Shown here: positions 34,322-42,801 of the stretch, piece by piece
How positions within the stretch are numbered: position 1 is the first letter of the stretch
Layout of the letters: each line of letters starts with the position of its first letter
Source: CAIMUX01 sp964473865
Lineage (GTDB): Bacteria > Eisenbacteria > RBG-16-71-46 > CAIMUX01
DNA length: 64,000 nucleotides
Assembly: GCA_964473865.1 (NCBI GenBank)
Contig: CAYYQN010000001.1
Coordinates: forward strand, 62,001 to 126,000
Reading direction: 5' to 3'
Program-made: the position numbers and the translations under genes
The notes under the pieces: generated by a model
The model's database searches: none
What the model was told of the DNA's origin: nothing
The model's input: the letters and a program-made list of their open reading frames with translations, nothing else

Positions 34322-35271
34322 TCCTTCACCTCGCGATAAGGAAAGAGGCGCTTTTCCACGGTCTTCCAGACCTTGTCGGTCAGGAACGCCACCAGCACGA
34401 TGATGACCAGGATGAGGTAGATGTGCTCCCGCGGGCCGCGCCGCTGGGAGACGATGATAAGCCCACCGAGGCCTTTACCGATGTCCACCATCTCAGCCAG
34501 GAGGATGTAGCTCCAGCCGACCCCGAATCCAAGGCGCAGGGCCCGGTAGATCTCCGGCCAGGCCATCGGCAGGAGAACCTTGGTAACCGCCGCCCGCCGT
34601 CCGGCCCCCAGCGTGTACGCGGTCTTGAGGTAGGTGTCGCCCACGCCGTCCACCGCCGCCACAATCAGCGGAAGCAGGTACACCGAAAACGCCAGCGCCA
34701 GGAAGATCAGCTTCTGGCTCTCCCCGGTGCCGAACAGACTCAGCGTCAGAGGGACCAGAGTAGGAATCGGCAGGTAGGCACCGAATACCGACAGGGGCGT
34801 GAACGCCGCTCGAATCCGGGTGAAGGCGCCCATGAGCACCCCCAGGGGAAACATGAGCGCCACCGCAATGGCGAATCCGCCCAAGACCCGGCCCAAGGAG
34901 ACGGCGAGATTGCGCATGAGCGCACGATCGAACCAGAGCGCGGGAATCGACTTCAGCACTTCCAGAGGACTCGGCAGGATCGTCGGGGAGATGTGCCGCT
35001 GCTCCGGCTGGGCGCCCGCCGTCATGATCGTCCAGATCCCAAGCAGGACCAGAATCGGTATGACGCCCAGGGCGATCCACATCCAGCCCGGGATGGTGTC
35101 GCGGATCGAGAACCTCCAGAGGAAGCGTAGCGACCCGGCGGCGCCGCTGCCCGCCGCGCGCCGGTCCCCCGAACCGGCCACGCTGCTCGAGCCTGTGCCC
35201 GCGCCGCCGCCCGAGCCCTCGCCGGCCTTCCCGCCCTTCAGCGGCCCACCCGGCCCGAGCTCATCCGCCAT
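34318..35271 (-). CDS. ABC transporter permease (NitT/TauT type)
   Basis: The 317-residue permease has about six hydrophobic helices after a 45-residue Gly/Ser-rich N-terminal extension. The binding-protein-dependent transport EAA loop is recognisable as AAVTKVLLPMAWPEIYRALRLG, which contacts the ATPase. The neighbourhood (GFGVGWSYILLAEM) matches SsuC/TauC-like permeases. The gene starts 9 nt after the stop of the OmpA-fused binding protein and ends overlapping the ATPase start by ATGA. Confidence 0.92.
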   Translation of the reverse strand: MADELGPGGPLKGGKAGEGSGGGAGTGSSSVAGSGDRRAAGSGAAGSLRFLWRFSIRDTIPGWMWIALGVIPILVLLGIWTIMTAGAQPEQRHISPTILPSPLEVLKSIPALWFDRALMRNLAVSLGRVLGGFAIAVALMFPLGVLMGAFTRIRAAFTPLSVFGAYLPIPTLVPLTLSLFGTGESQKLIFLALAFSVYLLPLIVAAVDGVGDTYLKTAYTLGAGRRAAVTKVLLPMAWPEIYRALRLGFGVGWSYILLAEMVDIGKGLGGLIIVSQRRGPREHIYLILVIIVLVAFLTDKVWKTVEKRLFPYREVKE

Positions 35272-35280
35272 GGCGCGTTC

Positions 35281-37020
35281 TCACTTGGCCTCCGGCGGAT
35301 ACACCGAGATCTCCACCCGGCGGTTGAGCGCATGGTTGTTCGGATCGTCGGCGTTCGCGGGCCGATCCCACGCCGCACCTTCCACAATGAACTTGTTCGG
35401 GTCGAACTTGTACTTGGACACCAGCGCCTTCTTGACCGAAGCCGCCCGGTCGAGCGAGAGCTGCTTTACGTCCTCGTAGCGCGGTCCCTTCCCCTTCATG
35501 GAGGCGTCGGTGTGTCCGACCACAGCAATCACCGCTCGCTCGTACTGGCCCGCCAGGCGCGCCACCTTCTCCAGCACCGTCTCCACGCTCGGATCATAGA
35601 GGGTATTGGGAACCGGGCTGCCGAGTTCGTTGTGCTCCGGCTCGTAGATGTTGGCGCTGTTCGGGTAGAAGTTGATGCGAATGGTCTGCGTGAGAATCGG
35701 GGCCTCGGCCTGCACCTTGTTGAAGGAGGTCGGCGCGAAGCTCGACCGGTACTCGTCACGCTGGGCCCTGAACGCCCCCTCCGCATCCAGCTGCTTGAGG
35801 ACCGAGAAGTCCATTACCTCATCGAAGCGCACCGGGGTTCCGATGAGGTTCAGCTCGCGGTAGACGAAGGTGATGTTCTTCCAGGTGCGTTCGAAGTTGG
35901 CCGGATCGTTCTGGTTCAAGAAGAAGTTCTTGTTCTCGGCAAAGTTGGTGGAGTGGGCGTCGTTCTGCATGGAACGCACGTCGTCGACCGGCATCCCGTA
36001 GCCTTCCGCCATCCACTGAAACGCCCGCTCTTTGAAGCCGGGATCGCTGAGCTGTCCCATCGCCTCGAAGATGCCGGCAACCAGTCCCTTGACGATCTCG
36101 GGGTGATCCTTGGCGAAGTCGGCTCGTACCGCCCACACGTCGGCAATCAGCTTGTTCGCGTCGGAAGTCGTCGTAAGGATCCGCGTGCCCGTCACCTTCT
36201 CGGGTATGTTGTAGATGTCAGGCGCCCAGCTCACGCAGGCGTCGATTCTCTTGTCGGCGACGAACGCCGCGGCAGCCTCGAACGCGGTGGCGGTGTACTT
36301 GTGGGTCACCTCCGCCGGCTGAACCCCCGCCTGCAGCAACAGGTTGTTGATGAAGTACTGGGACGGGCTGTTCTGCGCGTAGACAACGACCTTGCCTTTG
36401 AGATCCTGGACCGACCGGATGTTGCCCCGCACCACGATCCCGTCTCCCCCGTTGGACCAGTCGATCTGCTGGTAGATCCGGGGGGCGGTGCGCGAGTCTT
36501 TCATCAGGTCCGGGGCAAACAGCGCCATCATGTCCAGCGTGCCCCAGAGCACATGGCTCTCGCCCGCAGCGTAGGCGTCACGCGCGACCACGGGGTCATC
36601 GATCAGTTTCAGGTTCACCTTGAAGCCGTACTTCTTGTAGAAGATGCTTTCCGCATTCGGCGCGAAACCGTGGTTGGCGGCCACGATCGGAAGCCACCCG
36701 ATCCACACGTTGATGGGGAAGTTGACCACCTTGTCAGCCGTGTTCCACTTGTATCCGCTCACCCCTTTTACAGCAGGCAGCTTCTCCGAAGGAAGGTAGG
36801 AGTATTCGTTGACGGTGGTGATCCCCTTGGTGTCCGGAGCCTCCACCTTGCCAACCTGGCCCTTGAACTTGTCCAGGTCGATCGGTCCCTGCGTACCGGC
36901 GCCGCCGGGGAAGATGGCGCCGCGGAAGTAGTACGCCGCACCACCAACGAGTGCGAGCACGACCAGGGTGATGACGATCTTGCCCAGCGGGGTCATCCCG
37001 ACCTTCTGCGTTTCTGCCAT
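35281..37020 (-). CDS. Substrate-binding protein fused to OmpA C-terminal domain
   Basis: The 579-residue protein has an N-terminal uncleaved-looking membrane anchor (GKIVITLVVLALVGGAAYYF, 13-32). A periplasmic-binding-protein type II domain of the NMT1/TauA kind follows (about 60-400, with NVWIGWLPIVAANHGF and VVYAQNSPSQYFINNLLLQAG). The C-terminal OmpA-like peptidoglycan-binding domain (about 440-579) has RINFYPNSANIY, LSLDRAASVKKAL and NRRVEISVYP. This is the architecture NCBI calls 'phosphate ABC transporter substrate-binding/OmpA family protein'. It would tether the transporter's binding module to the cell wall. The start at 37020 is preceded by GGGAGAAGAGCC. The second gene of the operon, just after PspA. 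Confidence 0.9.
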   Translation of the reverse strand: MAETQKVGMTPLGKIVITLVVLALVGGAAYYFRGAIFPGGAGTQGPIDLDKFKGQVGKVEAPDTKGITTVNEYSYLPSEKLPAVKGVSGYKWNTADKVVNFPINVWIGWLPIVAANHGFAPNAESIFYKKYGFKVNLKLIDDPVVARDAYAAGESHVLWGTLDMMALFAPDLMKDSRTAPRIYQQIDWSNGGDGIVVRGNIRSVQDLKGKVVVYAQNSPSQYFINNLLLQAGVQPAEVTHKYTATAFEAAAAFVADKRIDACVSWAPDIYNIPEKVTGTRILTTTSDANKLIADVWAVRADFAKDHPEIVKGLVAGIFEAMGQLSDPGFKERAFQWMAEGYGMPVDDVRSMQNDAHSTNFAENKNFFLNQNDPANFERTWKNITFVYRELNLIGTPVRFDEVMDFSVLKQLDAEGAFRAQRDEYRSSFAPTSFNKVQAEAPILTQTIRINFYPNSANIYEPEHNELGSPVPNTLYDPSVETVLEKVARLAGQYERAVIAVVGHTDASMKGKGPRYEDVKQLSLDRAASVKKALVSKYKFDPNKFIVEGAAWDRPANADDPNNHALNRRVEISVYPPEAK

Positions 37021-37036
37021 GGCTCTTCTCCCTTCG

Positions 37037-37843
37037 CTAACCCTGGGTCGTCGCCGGCCCCATGTCCTTCTGGGGCGGCTTGGCCTCAGTCGTGCCCGCG
37101 GCGCCGGCGGCGGCTTGCTGGTCCCCGGCGGCGGACGCGGCCGTCGGCGAGGCGGCGGCGGGCGGTAGCTCCAGCCCATAGCTGGCGGCGAACTCGACCA
37201 GGGCCTGATCGGCCAGCGCCTGCTGCTCCGCCTCCAGCAACTCAACCTTCGAGGAGTCGATGGTGGTGGAGGCCACGCGGGCCCGCCCGGCCGCCTTGTC
37301 ACGCCGCTCCGTCAGGTACTCCTCAACCCTGGCGACCGTGTCCCCGGCACCGCCGATGGACGAAATCATCCCCTGCGCCATCTCCTGGAGCTCGGCCTGG
37401 GCCTCCAGCATTTCCGTCTCTGTCAACAACCGTTTCAGCTGCTCGATCTTCGCGTGGGCTTCCTTCACCGATACGTCACGCGCCTGAACGAGTTTCTTGA
37501 ACGTCTCCTCCGCGGCCTGGAGCTGTGTCCGATTCTCCTCGAGCTGTTCCTTGACCGTCTTGAGCTGGAGGGCGTATTGACCGGCGGCCGCTCGGTTTCC
37601 CACCTTCAGGTTGGCCGCCGCTTTGGCGGCCAGGTCCCGCTCCTGCTGCTCCAGGTTGCGGACCTGGCGCATGAGACGTTCGCAGAACCCGGCGTGGGTG
37701 GCCAGGTTGTCGTTGAAGCGGGCGATCTGCCTGCGCAGGTTCTCCTTCTCGGCTTCGATGAGCGCCCGGGGATTCTGCCTCTCCAACCCGCTCACGAACA
37801 GGCCCAGGAAGCCCGAGATGAGATTTCTGATGCGAGCCCACAT
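37037..37843 (-). CDS. PspA/IM30-family membrane-remodelling protein
   Basis: The 268-residue protein is nearly all helical. It has an amphipathic N-terminal helix (MWARIRNLISGFLGLFVSGL) and the long coiled-coil hairpin typical of PspA/Vipp1 (ENLRRQIARFNDNLATHAG, ERDLAAKAAANLKVGNRAAA, EEYLTERRDKAAGRARVAS), then an Ala/Pro/Thr tail. PspA family proteins polymerise like ESCRT-III and protect the inner membrane. GGGAGGGAAGG precedes the ATG. It is the first gene of the operon running to 30669, 16 nt before the OmpA-fused binding protein. No pspF-type enhancer-binding regulator is in the window. Confidence 0.85.
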   Translation of the reverse strand: MWARIRNLISGFLGLFVSGLERQNPRALIEAEKENLRRQIARFNDNLATHAGFCERLMRQVRNLEQQERDLAAKAAANLKVGNRAAAGQYALQLKTVKEQLEENRTQLQAAEETFKKLVQARDVSVKEAHAKIEQLKRLLTETEMLEAQAELQEMAQGMISSIGGAGDTVARVEEYLTERRDKAAGRARVASTTIDSSKVELLEAEQQALADQALVEFAASYGLELPPAAASPTAASAAGDQQAAAGAAGTTEAKPPQKDMGPATTQG

Positions 37844-38052
37844 GGTTCCTTCCCTCCCGCCAGGCCCGGCGGCAGCCGGCGCGTGCTGGACGTTGAACGC
37901 TTCTTGGCGCCGCATGGTAGCACCGCTCCGGCGGCGGGGGAAGCCGAAGCGATGCCGAAGCGGTGCCGAACCGGGCGCCCCGGGGGCCGGCGGCCGGGAC
38001 GGGAAGCGTGGCGGCCGGCGCGCCGGCCTTCCCGCCGCCCGACCCACCCGGG

Positions 38053-39870
38053 CTAGTCAGACGCGCAGTCCAACACGCGGTGGGAAAAGCGCAGCATCAG
38101 CTCCTGGTGCTCGATCTGCTTCTCCTGCGCCGCGGAACCGTGGCCGGCCTCGAACCAGTGCACGGTGATCTCCTTGCCCAGAGACCGCAGGCGCTCTTCG
38201 TAGAGTCTCATCTGCCGCGCCGGGCAACGCGTGTCGTTGGCGCCCTGGATCACCAGAATGGGCGCGGCCACCCGGTCGGCATAGGTGATCGGCGAGCTCC
38301 TGCGCATCGCGTCTGGAACCTCCTCGGGCGAGCCGCCGAACAGCGCCCGCTGGTACCCGCGCAGCGTGTCGGCCTCGTCCTCATACATGGTGATCCAGTC
38401 CGCGATCGCAATCCCCGCCATCCCCCCCGCCCAGAGACCTGGATGCCGCCCCAAAGCCAACAGCGTCAGATACCCGCCGTAGGACCAACCAGTGACGAAG
38501 ACGGCGTCCGGCCGGGCGATCCCCTGCTCCACCAGCCAGCGCCGGGCGCCCGCCAGGTCTTCGACCTCCAGCTCGCCGAGGTTTCCCCGGATCGACGTCT
38601 CGAACTCCCGGCCGAAGGTCACTGAGCCGTGGTAGTTGACCGTGACGTAGGCGAAGCCGTGGTCCAGCCACGCCTGGGCCCCCGGCATGAACCGGAGCGT
38701 GTCCACCGAAGTCGGACCGCCATGGGCGTTCAAGATGGTGGGAAACGGCCCTTCGCCGTCGGGAACGGCAAGCCAGCCATGGACCCGGCTACCGTTCACA
38801 GGAAACTCGACCGATCGCAGCTCTCGACCATCCGGGGCATCGCCGGCCTTCAACACCGTACGGCGGTAGCCTCCGTCCCGTTCATCGAGAGCGATGATGC
38901 GCGGCGGATGTGAAGGATCCTGCCAATTGACCCAGAGCTCGTGGCCGGGACGGAAGATGCTGGCGGGCAGGCCGCTCAGCACACCCGGGGGATGCCGCAG
39001 CAGGGTCGCGTCCGCGGTTTCCAGGTCGTAGAGGAAGAGCCGGTACTGGGCCTCGGAGATCTGGCAGAGCAGGATCCGAGTCCCATCGGGCGACCAGGCT
39101 ACAGGCTCGACCGTGCCCGGCACTCCATCGAGCGCCAGATCGCGTCGATCGTTGGAGACCGGACTCCAGATCAGCGGGCGGTCGTATCCGCTGCGGTTCG
39201 TCGTGGCCAGATACCGGAGATCGCCCGGCACCGGTGAGGGCGGCCCGTACGACAGGCTCGTACCGTCTCCGTCCCACAGTTCCCCGAGACGCGTACGATT
39301 CCGCAAATCGAACGCCAGCAGCGAGAAGTCCAGGGTGCCGGACCGTTCGCTGCTCGCCACCAGCGCGATCTCTCCATCGTGCGTGAGGATCGGCCCTCGG
39401 CAGATCCGCGAAGAGTGAAACAGAACTCCGCTCGCTTCCAGAGGACGCCACACGCGAACGTCATATCCCTCCGGTCTCGCCGCCACGAGACCGAGGGTGC
39501 TTCCGGAACCGGACTGACTCAGGCCGAACGTGCTGTACGGCGGCAGGTCCGGGGTCAGGTCCTCGATTTCTCCGCCTTCGAAGGAAATCCGCACGATATG
39601 GCCAATCTCGTTCCCGGCCTGGTCCTTGAAGAAGTAGACAGACCGGCCGTCGGCGGAAATCGTGCCTCCCGACACGCCGGTGGGTTCGTTCGTCAATCGT
39701 TTCAGGCCACCTGAGGGTACGTCCCAGGCGTGGAGCTGGGTGACGCCGCCCCGGTTCGTCGCGACCACGCCGCGGGAAGGTTCCGCGGCGGCGATGCGTG
39801 CCCAGTGGATGCTCGCCGCGCGGAAACGTTCCCGCCAGGGTGCGCGTACATCAAGATCCGGTGTCTTCAT
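38053..39870 (-). CDS. S9-family peptidase (acylaminoacyl/dipeptidyl type)
   Basis: The 605-residue protein has a WD-like propeller (about 1-350, with GTISADGRSVYFFKDQAGN and VAWSPDGTRILLC), then an alpha/beta hydrolase. The nucleophile is S463 in GWSYGGYL. The acid lies in GANDTRCP and the histidine in EAGHGSA, completing a Ser-Asp-His triad in the S9C-like order. No signal peptide is seen, so it is probably cytoplasmic. GAGGGAACAAG precedes the ATG at 39870; a longer in-frame start at 39954 is less well supported. It is the second S9 enzyme of the window, after the S9A prolyl oligopeptidase. Confidence 0.92.
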   Translation of the reverse strand: MKTPDLDVRAPWRERFRAASIHWARIAAAEPSRGVVATNRGGVTQLHAWDVPSGGLKRLTNEPTGVSGGTISADGRSVYFFKDQAGNEIGHIVRISFEGGEIEDLTPDLPPYSTFGLSQSGSGSTLGLVAARPEGYDVRVWRPLEASGVLFHSSRICRGPILTHDGEIALVASSERSGTLDFSLLAFDLRNRTRLGELWDGDGTSLSYGPPSPVPGDLRYLATTNRSGYDRPLIWSPVSNDRRDLALDGVPGTVEPVAWSPDGTRILLCQISEAQYRLFLYDLETADATLLRHPPGVLSGLPASIFRPGHELWVNWQDPSHPPRIIALDERDGGYRRTVLKAGDAPDGRELRSVEFPVNGSRVHGWLAVPDGEGPFPTILNAHGGPTSVDTLRFMPGAQAWLDHGFAYVTVNYHGSVTFGREFETSIRGNLGELEVEDLAGARRWLVEQGIARPDAVFVTGWSYGGYLTLLALGRHPGLWAGGMAGIAIADWITMYEDEADTLRGYQRALFGGSPEEVPDAMRRSSPITYADRVAAPILVIQGANDTRCPARQMRLYEERLRSLGKEITVHWFEAGHGSAAQEKQIEHQELMLRFSHRVLDCASD

Positions 39871-40309
39871 CTTGTTCCCTCGCCTTCGGAAAGACAGTGG
39901 CCCCCCGTGCTCGATGGGAGTCCGGCGCTTCGAGCGCAGCGCCGCTTTCGCCACTTCGATGATACGCGCTCAGATCCCATGGAATCCTCACGCTGTGTCC
40001 GGATCGGTCGGGAGTCAGCTCCCTCGGCGCGCGACGGCCTTGGTGCGCAAGGCGGACCCGCAGCTGCCCCCGTGGAGACGCCGGCAGGCACTGGCGAGCC
40101 GATCGAGACGCGAGGAGGATGGCGATGCCACCGCGCATCGTGGACGACGGGCAACGAAGGGCGGCGACGCAGGTGCCGCCGGCCCGGAGGGTTCGGGCGG
40201 CGATCGGCGCTCCGAACGCGGTTGACTGGGTTCGTGAGCTCCCTGTTAGGATCGCCCCGGCGCGTCGGGCTCCCTGGCCCGGCAAGGTCGCCAGGGAAGG
40301 AGACAGGTC
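39871..40309. other. Divergent intergenic region with a rightward promoter
   Basis: Between the S9 peptidase and the DUF1648 gene. TTGACT (40222-40227) and TAGGAT (40247-40252) are 19 nt apart and point to the DUF1648 gene, about 60 nt before its GTG. No gene was recognised; open frames here have no ribosome site and atypical composition. Confidence 0.5.
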
Positions 40310-41071
40310 GTGGGGACAGCCGGGCCGAGGGGTGGTCTTCATGCGCTCTCACGGGCCGGTCTACTGGTCGCGGCCCTGCTCGCATCGGCTCTCTTCGTGC
40401 ATCCTCTCACGTTGTTCGTCGTGGCGCCGGCTGGGATCTACTGGCTCGTCCGGTGGCATGCCCGCCATACCGTCTATGTCTGCCCTCACTGCCGCAATCG
40501 TTTTGCCGTCTCCTTGAAGACCGATTTCCTGAGCCCGAACATGGTCACCAGCAAGCTCCTCCGCTGTCCGCAGTGCGGCCGCGCCGACTGGTGCGAGGCC
40601 GCCACTGCGCGATCGATTCCCGGCTCTGGGAACGGCGCGGTTCCGGCCGCCCGGACGGCCCAGCCGGACGCTCCCGGCCCGCTGGACGCAGGGGGGACCA
40701 CGCGGTCGACCTTCTTCCAGATCGGCGCCGTGCAACTCGTCTACCTGGTGTTGTGGATCGTGACCATCTGCCTCTACCGAACGCTACCAGAAAGGATCCC
40801 CACCCACTTCAACCTGGCGTTGGAACCGGATCACTGGAGCTCGCGATCGGAGTTCTTCATCCCGCCCCTCATCGCGGCGGTGTTTCCGCTTCTGCATGCG
40901 GTGATCTTGTCCTTCGCAGCCCGACAGGGCTATCGGAGTTGGATCTACCCGTTCCTGACCGCCGTCTTCGTCATGACGATTCTGGCGTTCCTGGGGGTGC
41001 AGATCCTGATCTTCACGGCGGCGCGGCAGGCGTCTCCGGCGCCGTTCCCGCCTTTCGCATCGCCCGGCTGA
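40310..41071 (+). CDS. DUF1648-domain membrane protein with zinc-ribbon-like motif
   Basis: The 253-residue protein has an N-terminal hydrophobic hairpin (AGLLVAALLASALFVHPLTLFVVAPAG). A cytoplasmic CPHC...CPQC pair (YVCPHCRNRFAV and RCPQCGRADW) should bind one zinc. A Gly/Pro linker follows, then a C-terminal integral-membrane DUF1648 region (LPERIPTHFNLALEPDHWSS followed by two helices). DUF1648 occurs in SdpI-like immunity/signal proteins, but here the role is unknown. The GTG start at 40310 is set by AAGGAGACAGG. Monocistronic, convergent with the CDF transporter gene. Confidence 0.82.
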   Translation: MGTAGPRGGLHALSRAGLLVAALLASALFVHPLTLFVVAPAGIYWLVRWHARHTVYVCPHCRNRFAVSLKTDFLSPNMVTSKLLRCPQCGRADWCEAATARSIPGSGNGAVPAARTAQPDAPGPLDAGGTTRSTFFQIGAVQLVYLVLWIVTICLYRTLPERIPTHFNLALEPDHWSSRSEFFIPPLIAAVFPLLHAVILSFAARQGYRSWIYPFLTAVFVMTILAFLGVQILIFTAARQASPAPFPPFASPG

Positions 41072-41095
41072 ATCCAGACCCCGGTGAATCCGGAC

Positions 41096-42040
41096 TCAGC
41101 CTTCCGGTCCCTTCTCCGTCCGAACCCGGCATCGCCTGGTCACACACACACTATCCTCATAGGACTCGAACTGGATCGTCGCATGGTCGATGCGATGGCG
41201 ATCGCGCATCTCCCGGCGAATCCGCGATAGCAGATCGTTGTTCAGGGCGGGCTGTGAAAGCACCAGGTGGACGGTCATCGCCGCGTCCGTGGTGCTCAAG
41301 CCCCACACGTGGAGATGGTGCACCTCCTGCACGCCGGGCAGGCTCTCCAGATACCGCTGCACCGCCTCGGTGTCGATGTGGGAGGGCACCGCGTCCAGCG
41401 CCAGGTCAATCGATTCGCGGAGCAGTCCCCAGGTTCCGACAAAGATCACGGCCGCGATTCCCAGGCTGGCGACCGGATCGATCCAGGCCAACCCGGTGCG
41501 AAGGGTCAAGAGACCTGTGATCACGACTCCCGCAGAGATGGCGGCATCCGCGGTCATGTGGAGGAACGCGCCGCGGATGTTCAGGTCGCTCTTGCGCCCT
41601 TTGAGAAAGAGAAGTGCGGTCGCGGTGTTGATCCCGATCCCCACCGCCGCCACCCACACGACCGTGCCCGCCTGAACCGTCTCCGGAGTCCGGAAGCGCT
41701 GCAGCGCCTCCCAGGATATACCCCCGATGCTTACCAGCAGGATGACCGCGTTGAGCAACGCCGCCAGCACCGAAGATCGTCGCAGGCCGTAGGAGTGCTT
41801 ACGCGTCGGCTGCCACTGAGACAGACGGGTGGCACCCCACGCCACCAGAAGGCCTAATACATCGCCGAAGTTGTGACCGGCGTCAGCCAACAGGGCCAGC
41901 GAGTTCGCGACCAGTCCATAGACCACTTCGACGAGAACGAAGGCGGTGTTAAGAACCACGCCGATGGCAAAAGCCTGCCCGAAGCTCTCGGCGTGGAGAT
42001 GGCCGGGGCCCGGGCCGTGTTCATGGGAATGTGTGGTCAT
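41096..42040 (-). CDS. Cation diffusion facilitator, zinc/cobalt exporter type (CzcD/ZitB-like)
   Basis: This 314-residue polytopic protein exports divalent metal ions with proton exchange. A His-rich N-terminus (THSHEHGPGPGHLHAE) precedes six helices. The metal site shows LLADAGHNFGDVLG (HxxxD, TM2) and FLHMTADAAISAGVV (HxxxD-type, TM5), typical of zinc CDFs. The C-terminal cytoplasmic domain (VHHLHVWGLSTTDAAMTVHL) matches the family. The start at 42040 overlaps the stop of the methyltransferase gene by ATGA. It complements the CzcCBA exporter at 7-13 kb. Confidence 0.94.
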   Translation of the reverse strand: MTTHSHEHGPGPGHLHAESFGQAFAIGVVLNTAFVLVEVVYGLVANSLALLADAGHNFGDVLGLLVAWGATRLSQWQPTRKHSYGLRRSSVLAALLNAVILLVSIGGISWEALQRFRTPETVQAGTVVWVAAVGIGINTATALLFLKGRKSDLNIRGAFLHMTADAAISAGVVITGLLTLRTGLAWIDPVASLGIAAVIFVGTWGLLRESIDLALDAVPSHIDTEAVQRYLESLPGVQEVHHLHVWGLSTTDAAMTVHLVLSQPALNNDLLSRIRREMRDRHRIDHATIQFESYEDSVCVTRRCRVRTEKGPEG

Positions 42041-42801
42041 GCGCCCTCGTCCGGCCGGACGCCGACAAAGAACTCGCCGGAGCCCGGAGGAACCTCGCTG
42101 TGCTCGAATGGCAAGGATCTGGCATCGAAGCCTGCGTCCGCCATCGCCCGCAACCACACATCCCGGCCGAACAGGCCGAAGACGTGCCGGTCGTATTCTG
42201 CCCGGACCGTCCCGTTCTCGTCGCGCAACAAGTAGGCAAAGTCACAGACGTAGGTGTTGTCCAGCGGATCGGGATCCCAGGTCCATTCCAGGTATCGCAG
42301 GCCGCGCGCGCCCCGATCGTGACCTCCGTGCGTCGTGCCGGGGCGGAAGGACTCGCGTACGTGGTCCGGCGCCAACAGAGCCACCCCGCCGGGCCGGCAG
42401 TGGACAAGAGCGGTCCGGATCGCGGCGCACAGGTCTGCCTCGGTACACATGTAGGAAACGGCATCGTGGATGAAGACCGCATCGAATGTCCGGTTGAGTC
42501 GCACCGTGCGCATGTCACCTTCGAAGTGCTCGAGTTGGGGATTGAGGATTCTACTGACCGCGAGCATCCCCGGAGCGCGGTCGACCAGAGTCATTTCGAA
42601 GCTGCTCTTGAGATGCGACGCGTTGTTGCCGCCCCCGCTGCCAAGCTCGAGCATGGTGACGATCTCTCCGTGACCATGGGCCAGAAAGGCCGCGCGATAG
42701 ATGCCCGCCTCTTCTGCGTAGTCCTCCGGCGCAGAGAGGATCGGCCACCACGACGCAAGGTCCGTGTAGAGGCGGGGAGCCCGTCTGCTGTCTTCGGTCA
42801 T
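42037..42801 (-). CDS. Class I SAM-dependent methyltransferase
   Basis: The 254-residue protein has motif I as MLELGSGGGNNASHLK (about 49-64), an acidic strand end TLVDRAPGML and motif IV region FDAVFIHDAVSYM. C-terminal features (DRHVFGLFGRDVWLRAMADAG) fit small-molecule or sugar methyltransferases. The substrate is unknown. It is ATGA-overlapped at both ends, upstream with an epimerase gene and downstream with the CDF gene, so the three are translated as one operon. The epimerase/methyltransferase pairing hints at modified sugar or polyketide-like chemistry (inference). Confidence 0.85.
   Translation of the reverse strand: MTEDSRRAPRLYTDLASWWPILSAPEDYAEEAGIYRAAFLAHGHGEIVTMLELGSGGGNNASHLKSSFEMTLVDRAPGMLAVSRILNPQLEHFEGDMRTVRLNRTFDAVFIHDAVSYMCTEADLCAAIRTALVHCRPGGVALLAPDHVRESFRPGTTHGGHDRGARGLRYLEWTWDPDPLDNTYVCDFAYLLRDENGTVRAEYDRHVFGLFGRDVWLRAMADAGFDARSLPFEHSEVPPGSGEFFVGVRPDEGA

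Noticed and set aside
33476..37020. Plain nitrate, taurine or sulfonate importer
   Set aside because: The ATPase and permease fit that class, but the binding protein is wall-tethered and the operon contains PspA and AAA+ genes, so a specific substrate call is not supported.
35332..37500. A 722-codon open frame on the plus strand
   Set aside because: Antisense to the OmpA-fused binding protein and PspA genes; no recognisable domain.
40119..40300. Possible short gene on the plus strand before the DUF1648 gene
   Set aside because: No ribosome site, no motif, and it runs over the promoter and start of the DUF1648 gene in another frame.
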